Shown: in pieces, positions 1 through 5,435 of the stretch
How positions within the stretch are numbered: the stretch's first letter is position 1
Layout of the letters: the number at the start of each line of letters is the position of its first letter
Assembly (NCBI GenBank): GCA_045603305.1
Contig: JAZULV010000058.1
Coordinates: 1 to 6,035 of the forward strand
Direction: 5' to 3'
Source of the DNA: JAFRXK01 sp045603305
Lineage (GTDB): Bacteria; Bacillota; Clostridia; Lachnospirales; Lachnospiraceae
DNA: 6,035 nucleotides
Translations under genes and position numbers: made by a program
The notes under the pieces: model-generated
What the model was told of the DNA's origin: nothing
The model's input: the letters and a program-made list of their open reading frames with translations, nothing else
Database searches by the model: none

Positions 1-416
1 CAATAGGTAGGATAGAAGAGGCAGAGGCCGAATACAGAGAGTCGATAGAAATAATAAGGGCATTGTATGCAAAGAACCGAGAAGTGTATGGAAACTCTTT
101 GGCAACGAGCCTCAATAACCATGCTAATTTACTAAAAGCAATAGGTAGGATAGAAGAGGCAGAGGCCGAATACAGAGAGTCGATAGAAATAATAAGGGCA
201 TTGTATGCAAAGAACCGAGAAGTGTATGGAAACTCTTTGGCTATGAGCCTAAACAACCATGCAGGATTACTTGAAGATATGGGCAGGATAGAAGAGGCAG
301 AGGCCGAATACAGAGAGTCGATAGAAATAAGAAGGGCATTGTATGCAAAGAATCCGGAGGTGTTTGGAAGTGATTTTGCAATTTCGTTATACAATTATGG
401 TTTATTATTAAAGGAT
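1..416 (+). repeat. 138-bp tandem coding repeats (TPR units), three copies
   Basis: Units begin at 3, 141 and 279, a period of 138 bp or 46 codons. Positions 1-103 and 139-241 are identical over 103 bases, including all synonymous sites. The third copy shares almost the whole first half (from about 284 to 353) with one or two changes and then diverges. The second half of each unit is much more variable. This is what recent duplication or gene conversion inside a repeat array looks like. Confidence 0.93.
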
Positions 417-650
417 AATGAAAATACAGAAGAAGCAGAAAAGTATTTGCTGGAAGCGGCGAGAATATATGTAGGCTTGTATAAAAGAGTTCCTGAGATA
501 TATGAAAGGAATGCTACTACTGTTTTCAAGGGCTATTATTACTTTATGACAGAACAGAATAAACTAAAAGATGCAGAAAAATATTTTAATGATAATGGCA
601 TGGCTGAAGAATATATTAAGTTCATGGAAAAGATAGAATCACAAGCATAA
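1..650 (+). CDS. TPR-repeat protein, C-terminal part (5' truncated by window)
   Basis: The reading frame (first full codon at 3) is open from the window edge to a TAA at 648-650, so only the C-terminal ~216 residues are present. The protein consists of 46-residue units with the pattern GRIEEAEAEYRESIEI, then ALYAKN-EVYG, then SLNNHA-LL, which is the helix pairing of tetratricopeptide repeats of the TPR_10/TPR_12 (kinesin-light-chain-like) type. Three good units (3-416) are followed by a diverged fourth (417-554) and a partial fifth ending in a charged helix. TPR arrays are protein-interaction scaffolds; the partner and any N-terminal effector domain lie outside the window, so the role is unknown. 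The TTG at 63 is not the real start because the same repeat continues upstream of it. No clear terminator follows. Confidence 0.9.
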   Translation, partial: IGRIEEAEAEYRESIEIIRALYAKNREVYGNSLATSLNNHANLLKAIGRIEEAEAEYRESIEIIRALYAKNREVYGNSLAMSLNNHAGLLEDMGRIEEAEAEYRESIEIRRALYAKNPEVFGSDFAISLYNYGLLLKDNENTEEAEKYLLEAARIYVGLYKRVPEIYERNATTVFKGYYYFMTEQNKLKDAEKYFNDNGMAEEYIKFMEKIESQA

Positions 651-778
651 TACACACAAATGTCCCTGCCACACGAACATACTCTTTGAATTATATCCAA
701 AATCATGCAATACTACATTTTCTGTCTTTGCAGTGCGGATTATATTTTTAGAAAATTTGTTTTTCTTGCAAAAATGGT

Positions 779-807
779 TTGACATTGGTCATTAACTTTG
801 ATAGACT
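779..807 (+). promoter_or_regulatory. guaB promoter, extended -10
   Basis: TTGACA at 779-784 is a perfect -35, followed by a 17-bp spacer and TAGACT at 802-807 (4 of 6 matches to the -10 consensus). A TG at 799-800, one base before the -10, makes it an extended -10 promoter. A/T tracts at about 742-775 could act as an UP element. Predicted transcription start is about 813-815, leaving a leader of only ~45 bases, too short for a purine riboswitch. Confidence 0.75.
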
Positions 808-844
808 TTAGTAATTATAAATATCGTTTACACAAATAGAGAAA

Positions 845-850
845 GTGAGG
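845..850 (+). promoter_or_regulatory. guaB ribosome binding site
   Basis: GTGAGG lies 9 bases before the ATG at 860. It decides the start: the in-frame GTG at 845 is part of the Shine-Dalgarno sequence itself and has no good binding site ahead of it, and starting at 860 gives the usual IMPDH N-terminus. Confidence 0.65.
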
Positions 851-859
851 TTAAATCAG

Positions 860-2314
860 ATGGCTACAATAATTGGTGAAGGCATTACATTTGATGACGT
901 GTTACTCGTTCCATCTTATTCTGAGGTAATTCCAAATCAGGTTGACTTATCTTCATGGCTTACTAAGCAGATTAAGCTTAACATTCCTATGATGAGTGCA
1001 GGTATGGACACTGTTACAGAGCATAGAATGGCTATTGCGATGGCTAGACAGGGTGGTATTGGTATTATCCATAAGAATATGTCAATTCAGGCTCAGGCAG
1101 AAGAAGTTGATAAGGTTAAGAGATCAGAGAATGGAGTTATTACTGATCCATTTTATCTTTCACCGGACCATACACTTGCTGATGCTAATGATTTGATGGC
1201 GAAGTTCAGAATTTCCGGCGTACCGATTACTGTTGGTAGAAAGCTTGTTGGTATTATTACTAACCGTGATTTGAAGTTTGAGACAGATTTCAGCAAGAAG
1301 ATCAGTGAGTCCATGACAAGCGAAGGTCTTGTAACAGCGAAAGAAGGTATCACTCTTGAAGAAGCTAAGCAGATTCTTGCGAAGGCTCGTAAAGAGAAGC
1401 TTCCTATTGTAGATGATGATTTTAATCTTAAGGGATTAATTACTATAAAAGATATTGAGAAGCAGATTAAGTATCCTAATTCAGCTAAGGATGCACGTGG
1501 TCGTCTTCTCTGTGGTGCTGCTATCGGTATTACTGCGAATGTGCTTGAGAGAGTTGCTGCTTTAGTAGAGGCTCAGGTAGATGTAGTTGTACTTGACTCA
1601 GCCCATGGTCATTCAGCGAACGTTATCAAGTGCGTGAAGATGGTTAAGGAAGCTTATCCGGACCTTCAGGTTATCGCCGGTAACGTAGCGACAGGTGATG
1701 CTGCCAGAGCACTTATTGAGGCTGGTGCAGATGCAGTTAAGGTTGGTATCGGACCTGGTTCAATTTGTACAACCCGTGTAGTTGCAGGTATCGGTGTTCC
1801 ACAGATTACTGCTATTATGGACTGCTACGCAGTTGCTAAGGAATATGGTATTCCGATTATTGCAGACGGCGGTATTAAGTTCTCAGGTGATATGACTAAG
1901 GCACTTGCTGCCGGAGCTAATATCTGTATGATGGGTAGCTTGTTTGCAGGCTGTGACGAGAGCCCGGGAACATTTGAGTTATATCAGGGAAGAAAGTACA
2001 AGGTATACCGTGGTATGGGTTCAATTGCGGCTATGGAGAATGGCAGCAAGGACAGATACTTCCAGGATAATGCTAAGAAGCTTGTTCCTGAAGGTGTTGA
2101 AGGACGAGTTGCATACAAGGGAAGCCTTGAAGATACAGTATACCAGCTTATCGGCGGTATCCGTTCAGGTATGGGTTACTGTGGTGCTCAGGATATTGAG
2201 ACTCTTAAGGCAACAGGAAAGTTTGTTAAGATTTCTGCTGCATCACTTAAGGAAAGCCATCCACATGATATTCATATCACAAAAGAAGCTCCAAACTATA
2301 GTGTAGATCATTAA
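860..2314 (+). CDS. guaB: IMP dehydrogenase
   Basis: Catalyses NAD-dependent oxidation of IMP to XMP, the rate-limiting step of GMP synthesis; it is a cytosolic tetramer. The product is 484 residues, normal for bacterial IMPDH. Visible in order: N-terminal ITFDDVLLVP; the SAGMDTVTE segment and GGIGIIHKNMS of the barrel; two CBS domains inserted at about residues 95-200, which in this family bind adenine or guanine nucleotides; the catalytic loop GIGPGSICTTR with the nucleophile Cys303; DGGIKFSGD, the phosphate-binding MMGSLFAG; YRGMGS; the mobile flap with the KDRYF Arg-Tyr pair; EGVEGRV; and GGIRSGMGYCGA. All key residues are present, so it should be active. It is transcribed alone, with its own promoter and terminator. 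The start is ATG 860, not the GTG at 845. Codon use (many GGT, GCT, GTT) suggests good expression. Confidence 0.98.
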   Translation: MATIIGEGITFDDVLLVPSYSEVIPNQVDLSSWLTKQIKLNIPMMSAGMDTVTEHRMAIAMARQGGIGIIHKNMSIQAQAEEVDKVKRSENGVITDPFYLSPDHTLADANDLMAKFRISGVPITVGRKLVGIITNRDLKFETDFSKKISESMTSEGLVTAKEGITLEEAKQILAKARKEKLPIVDDDFNLKGLITIKDIEKQIKYPNSAKDARGRLLCGAAIGITANVLERVAALVEAQVDVVVLDSAHGHSANVIKCVKMVKEAYPDLQVIAGNVATGDAARALIEAGADAVKVGIGPGSICTTRVVAGIGVPQITAIMDCYAVAKEYGIPIIADGGIKFSGDMTKALAAGANICMMGSLFAGCDESPGTFELYQGRKYKVYRGMGSIAAMENGSKDRYFQDNAKKLVPEGVEGRVAYKGSLEDTVYQLIGGIRSGMGYCGAQDIETLKATGKFVKISAASLKESHPHDIHITKEAPNYSVDH

Positions 2315-2326
2315 TTGATATTTGCC

Positions 2327-2353
2327 GGCTCAGCGTTTGCTGAGCCTGTTTTG
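2327..2353 (+). terminator. rho-independent terminator after guaB
   Basis: GGCTCAGC (2327-2334) pairs perfectly with GCTGAGCC (2339-2346) around a 4-base GTTT loop, followed by TGTTTTG. The stem is strong and GC-rich; the T-run is short and interrupted. It starts 13 bases after the guaB stop. Confidence 0.8.
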
Positions 2354-2381
2354 CGTATATCATAGAACGGTGTGTTCATGT

Positions 2382-2410
2382 TTGACACCTTGTAATTAAG
2401 CCACTATAAT
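2382..2410 (+). promoter_or_regulatory. consensus sigma-A promoter of the methyltransferase gene
   Basis: TTGACA at 2382-2387 and TATAAT at 2405-2410 are both perfect, with the ideal 17-bp spacer. Predicted start is near 2417, giving a leader of about 50 bases before the ATG at 2468. AAGGAG (2450-2455) is the ribosome binding site, 12 bases from the ATG, which is slightly long. Confidence 0.88.
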
Positions 2411-2467
2411 ATTCCTAAATGCAAAGAATTCACAAGAAAATAGTGCTTTAAGGAGATACATATATTT

Positions 2468-3295
2468 ATGGCAAATATTATCGAAATAACCGATTTTGAT
2501 GCACCGGAGCTGGATATATATGCCCGACTTACAGAGAACCAGTTACTAAATCGTCATGAGCCTCATAAGGGCATTTTTATAGCAGAGAGTCCTAAGGTTG
2601 TTGAGCGTGCTCTTGACGCAGGATACGTTCCGATATCCCTTCTTTTGGAGCGAAAGCATATCGACGGTCAGGCGAAAGACATAATTGCAAGATGTGGAGA
2701 TATTCCGGTATACACCGCTGATTTTGAAGTATTAACCCGGTTAACAGGATTTAAGCTGACGAGAGGTGTGCTTTGTGCCATGCGCAGAAAATCCCTTCCC
2801 GGTGTTGAAGAAGTGTGTGCCGGTGCACGAAGAATTGCTATTCTTGAAAATGTCATGAACCCTACCAATATAGGTGCAATTTTCCGCTCGGCAGCTGCAC
2901 TAAATATTGATGCGGTATTGCTCACCCCAGCATGCAGCAATCCACTGTACAGGCGTGCAATAAGAGTCAGCATGGGTACCGTATTTCAGATACCATGGAC
3001 TTATCTTGGTGACGAAGCTTCGGAAAATACCCAGTGTGATATTAGTGTATTAAAAGATTTAGGCTTTAAAACTGCGGCCATGGCATTGAGCGATGAAGCT
3101 GTAAGTATCGACAATCCTAAGCTTATGGCAGAAGAGAAGCTTGCCATAATACTTGGTACAGAAGGAGACGGACTGGCATCATCTACGATTGCAGACTGTG
3201 ATTACACTGTGTGCATTCCGATGTCCCATGGGGTGGATTCGTTGAATGTTGCTGCGGCAAGTGCGGTAGCTTTCTGGCAGCTGGGCAGAAAGTGA
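2468..3295 (+). CDS. TrmH/SpoU-family RNA 2'-O-methyltransferase
   Basis: Transfers a methyl group from S-adenosylmethionine to a ribose 2'-OH of rRNA or tRNA. The 275-residue product has an N-terminal SpoU substrate-binding-like part (about 18-105; FIAESPKVVERAL is typical) and a C-terminal SPOUT trefoil-knot domain. The three SpoU motifs are intact: motif 1 NPTNIGAIFRSA with the catalytic-type Arg140, motif 2 LGTEGDGL (229-236), and motif 3 IPMSHGVDSLNVAAA (from residue 250) with Ser258, Leu259 and Asn260. Which nucleotide it modifies cannot be read from the sequence; RlmB-like, TrmH-like and resistance methylases share these motifs, so no gene symbol is given. It is monocistronic behind its own consensus promoter; no terminator is clear downstream. 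Confidence 0.93.
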   Translation: MANIIEITDFDAPELDIYARLTENQLLNRHEPHKGIFIAESPKVVERALDAGYVPISLLLERKHIDGQAKDIIARCGDIPVYTADFEVLTRLTGFKLTRGVLCAMRRKSLPGVEEVCAGARRIAILENVMNPTNIGAIFRSAAALNIDAVLLTPACSNPLYRRAIRVSMGTVFQIPWTYLGDEASENTQCDISVLKDLGFKTAAMALSDEAVSIDNPKLMAEEKLAIILGTEGDGLASSTIADCDYTVCIPMSHGVDSLNVAAASAVAFWQLGRK

Positions 3296-3339
3296 TTTAT
3301 ACTAATTGTCTATGATTATTTATGTGTACTATTGTTGAT

Positions 3340-3413
3340 TGATGATAAATATAATGAAGTGTCAAACAAAATGATTATGTCGTGCATGAATTGAGCAAAA
3401 AGCTTTATCATCA
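3340..3413. repeat. 10-bp inverted repeat between the methyltransferase and membrane-protein genes
   Basis: TGATGATAAA at 3340-3349 and its exact reverse complement at 3404-3413 are separated by 54 bases. They lie in the 158-bp gap before the membrane-protein gene. A TATAAT at 3350-3355 abuts the left arm but has no recognisable -35 at normal spacing. It may be a regulator site or chance in AT-rich DNA. Confidence 0.3.
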
Positions 3414-3453
3414 TTTGTGTGAATACTAGGTTGAAGGATAGGGGACAAATTAT

Positions 3454-4155
3454 ATGTTAACTTTAGAACGTAAGAAACAGCTTGATAATGATTTGTTGAT
3501 AATCGCTATTGCATCTTTTTTGATGCTTGGAATTTATATTGTGTGTAATAACCGGATTAATTCGATTGTATATGATAAATCAATAAATATTGTTTTAAGA
3601 GTGTTATTTGTCGGTGGTATATTTCAGTTTGGCCTTGCAGGTCTTGGTATTACAATTGTGACTATAATGAGGAGGGAGAACTTTTTTCAGTATGGTCTGA
3701 AGTTAAAAGGTATAGTACTTACAGTTATACTTAGCAGCTTATGCTGTTTACCGGATTTTATTTATAATCTGTGCACCGGAAATGTTCATCCATGGTTTCC
3801 TTTTTCAGATGTAAATACAACCGGTGAAGTAATTATGAGTGGCTTTCCCTATAATGTGCTGGGGATGCTTATTACAGCGGTCTGCTGGGGCTTTTTCGAG
3901 GGCTTCAACTATGTAGTTATCAGCGACAAGATAAATGAACGCTGGCCTTCAAAAAGTAAATTCTTTAGCTGGGGAGCTCTAACTTGTGCAATAATGTGTG
4001 TGCTTATACACGGTGCAGTCGGAGTTACACCGGAGGCTGTTATTGAAATGCTTTGCACCATGTTTTTGATTTATGGCATGCTTATCGTTAAGAACATCAC
4101 AGGCAATGCATGGGGCTGTGTATTAATATTTGTGTTGTATTGGAATGCACTTTAA
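3454..4155 (+). CDS. multi-pass membrane protein, possibly degenerate CPBP-like
   Basis: A 233-residue, strongly hydrophobic protein with about six or seven membrane segments: roughly residues 14-31, 46-72, 86-106, 133-155, 172-192, 193-212 and 217-232. I do not recognise it firmly. The order W-G-F-F-E149-G-F-N-Y, then V-L-I-H186, then a last helix ending in Y-W-N231, resembles the three motifs of CPBP (Abi) intramembrane proteases (EExxxR, FxxxH, HxxxN). However the first glutamate, the arginine, the phenylalanine and the last histidine are replaced, so proteolytic activity is doubtful. The start ATG is preceded by a purine-rich AAGGATAGGGGA (about 3434-3445). It stands alone between two regions and ends just before a strong terminator. 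It could equally be an unrelated membrane protein. Confidence 0.8.
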   Translation: MLTLERKKQLDNDLLIIAIASFLMLGIYIVCNNRINSIVYDKSINIVLRVLFVGGIFQFGLAGLGITIVTIMRRENFFQYGLKLKGIVLTVILSSLCCLPDFIYNLCTGNVHPWFPFSDVNTTGEVIMSGFPYNVLGMLITAVCWGFFEGFNYVVISDKINERWPSKSKFFSWGALTCAIMCVLIHGAVGVTPEAVIEMLCTMFLIYGMLIVKNITGNAWGCVLIFVLYWNAL

Positions 4156-4204
4156 ATTAAAAAAGTCAATTTAGAAGGAGATTGGAATACTGATACATGA
4201 TAAG

Positions 4205-4234
4205 ACCCGACTGCTAGTTATTTAGTAGTCGGGT
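4205..4234. terminator. hairpin terminator between convergent genes
   Basis: 4205-4216 pairs with 4223-4234 as a 12-bp stem (ACCCGACT with AGTCGGGT, one G-U pair, then CTA with TAG) around a 6-base loop. The T-rich tail is short on the plus strand (GGGTTTGT) and on the minus strand (GGGTCTTAT). It lies 49 bases past the membrane-protein stop and 11 bases past the hydrolase stop, so it probably ends transcription from both sides. Confidence 0.82.
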
Positions 4235-4245
4235 TTGTAGTGGAT

Positions 4246-5012
4246 TTATGATATTATTTGAAGCAAAATTCTATAGAATTCATCTTTAGCGTATTTCTCC
4301 ATGTATGGGCTATGGCCACATTTTTCTAATATGTAAGTCTCGCATGGCACACCGTTTTCCTTTAATGGTATAATCACACCATTTGCAGGGTGGGGGTCTA
4401 TTGCTCCCTGTATTGAATAGAGTTTGCTTTTAATATTTTTAGAAGTTGTTAAGACTTCTCCGTTGGTTCTTAATTCAGCAGCTTCGCTCCACACTCTATT
4501 ATGCATTTCGCTGTCGGTTCTGTCTGCTTTGTGCAGTTCGCTATCTACCAGACAATAGTTATCAGACTTTTTGAAAACCTTTGGTATTATTGCCATATCC
4601 TCATCAGTAGCCTTATTATTGATTAATCTTGTGAAGATGTCTTTATATTCTCTGAAAGATTTTGAAGCCTGCGGTTACCTATTTCAGCGACATATTTATC
4701 TTCAAGAGGTGCGCAGCTAACTAAAATTATTTTATCAACCAGTTCGGGATATTTTTCTGCGAAAAACGCAACTAAGAATGCACCCCATGAATGTCCTATG
4801 AGAGATACTTTATCAGTACAATTTTCTTTAATCTGCAAATATAGTTCTTCTATAAGTTCCTCTATAGAGTATTTTGATTGCAACGGTTCAGCAATACCTG
4901 TTTGTGATAACTCACTCAATTCTTTGGCAAATTCTTTTAAAGCACCGCTAGCACCCGGTCCACCATGAACCAGAACAGTTTTGTATGGTGCATTTCCATA
5001 TAAGCGTATCAT
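4246..5012 (-). pseudogene. frameshifted alpha/beta hydrolase (prolyl aminopeptidase-like)
   Basis: Two frames together make one hydrolase. The 5' part (5012 down) has the oxyanion-hole motif HGGPG (residues 16-20) and the nucleophile elbow GHSWGA with Ser75; it runs into a stop at 4623-4625. The 3' part, down to 4246, carries QGAIDPHP with the acid Asp (codon 4396-4398) and EKCGHSP with the triad His (4312-4314). HGGPG plus D-PHP is typical of S33 prolyl aminopeptidases. The span of 767 bases is one short of 256 codons, so a single lost base explains it. The likely spot is the TTTT run at 4660-4663: one more T would read LQKSFREYKDIFTRLINNK without a stop. No separate start or binding site supports the 3' part as its own gene. 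A sequencing error or programmed -1 shift cannot be excluded. The ATG overlaps the stop of the upstream regulator remnant (ATGA). Confidence 0.85.
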
Positions 5013-5253
5013 TTATATTTTTCCTGTACATAAATAATTATGTCCGAAACATTGCAATCAAGTACAAAGCAAATACGAGCTAGAATGTCGGCATCTTTAT
5101 TTCAACATTACCATTTATCAATTACTTCAAAACGTGTATTTATTGCTCTTGCTAATACATTTCTATGAATTCCACTGTTATCCATGTATTGTTTTAAGTT
5201 AAGTTCGATATGCCATAATCTTTTATAGTAAATAAACTCATTTTACTGTTCAT
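5009..5253 (-). pseudogene. decayed XRE-like helix-turn-helix regulator
   Basis: Absent from any single frame, but readable in pieces on the minus strand. From 5242 to 5111 one frame gives LWHIELNLKQYMDNSGIHRN then VLARAINTRFEVIDKW and a stop (5108-5110). From 5098 to 5009 another frame gives DADILARICFVLDCNVSDII and ends in TGA. The sequence NVLAR...RFEVI-KW followed by LARIC-VLDC-VSDII is the pattern of small (~70-residue) Cro/C1-type DNA-binding proteins. A good ribosome binding site (AGAGGTG, 5259-5265) precedes an ATG at 5251-5253, but that ATG is out of frame by one base with what follows. The join at 5099-5113 lacks the usual YNG after KW, compatible with a small deletion plus a one-base loss. 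It overlaps the hydrolase start by four bases, so the pair was once a translationally coupled operon. Confidence 0.75.
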
Positions 5254-5292
5254 TAAATCACCTCTGAGTAAATACTATATGCCAGTAACTAC

Positions 5293-5321
5293 TTGACTAT
5301 TCTAATAGTTATAGTTACTAT
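5293..5321 (+). promoter_or_regulatory. possible promoter for the gene at 5436
   Basis: TTGACT at 5293-5298 (5 of 6) and TACTAT at 5316-5321 (4 of 6) are 17 bp apart on the plus strand. The -10 lies inside the palindrome at 5309-5336, as expected for a repressor-controlled promoter. It would give a leader of about 108 bases. A TATAAT at 5332-5337 and a TAAAAT at 5377-5382 are alternatives without a good -35. AT-richness makes all of these uncertain. Confidence 0.4.
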
Positions 5322-5336
5322 ATATAGTAATTATAA
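5309..5336. promoter_or_regulatory. 28-bp palindrome, probable operator of the HTH regulator
   Basis: The core TTACTATATATAGTAA (5315-5330) is a perfect 16-bp palindrome. Six more bases each side (TTATAG and TTATAA) extend it to 28 bp with one mismatched pair. A half-site in inverted orientation, AGTAACTA, lies at 5284-5291. It sits between the dead minus-strand HTH gene and the plus-strand gene at 5436, the usual place for an XRE-type operator. Binding by that regulator is inferred. Confidence 0.6.
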
Positions 5337-5420
5337 TAAGTTATGCATAGTGTATGCCACGGAATAAAATTATTATTAAAATATGTAGTGCTATACAGTA
5401 ATTTTATATAGAAATAGTTT

Positions 5421-5426
5421 GGAGGA
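5421..5426 (+). promoter_or_regulatory. ribosome binding site of the gene at 5436
   Basis: GGAGGA ends 9 bases before the ATG at 5436. It is the strongest Shine-Dalgarno match in the right half and supports this start. Confidence 0.8.
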
Positions 5427-5435
5427 TATATAGAA

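Noticed and set aside
63..65. TTG start for the TPR protein
   Set aside because: The frame and the TPR repeat pattern continue upstream to the window edge, so the gene begins outside the window.
1..416. CRISPR-like or intergenic tandem repeat
   Set aside because: The period is exactly 46 codons, there are no short unique spacers, and it is one continuous coding frame with a TPR pattern.
845..859. GTG start adding five residues (MRLNQ) to guaB
   Set aside because: The GTG is part of the likely Shine-Dalgarno sequence and has no binding site ahead of it; ATG at 860 gives the normal IMPDH N-terminus.
651..859. Purine riboswitch or attenuator ahead of guaB
   Set aside because: The predicted transcript leader is only about 45 bases and shows no purine-aptamer core or terminator hairpin.
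996..2306. Small open frames at 996-1196 and 1944-2306 on plus and 1153-1353 on minus
   Set aside because: All lie within guaB in other frames, with biased composition and no ribosome binding site.
2668..2973. Minus-strand 101-codon frame
   Set aside because: Antisense shadow of the conserved methyltransferase gene with no recognisable motif.
4246..4596. Independent 116-residue gene on minus
   Set aside because: It starts mid-domain, lacks a nucleophile and a ribosome binding site, and is the missing C-terminal half of the frameshifted hydrolase.
5345..5357. GCATA-GTG-TATGC mini-palindrome
   Set aside because: The arms are only 5 bp in AT-rich DNA; too short to support as a separate site.
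5209..5359. Repeated TATGCCA (5209-5215, 5278-5284, 5353-5359) as operator sites
   Set aside because: A 7-mer that also falls inside the HTH remnant, with irregular spacing and no symmetry; chance is a sufficient explanation.
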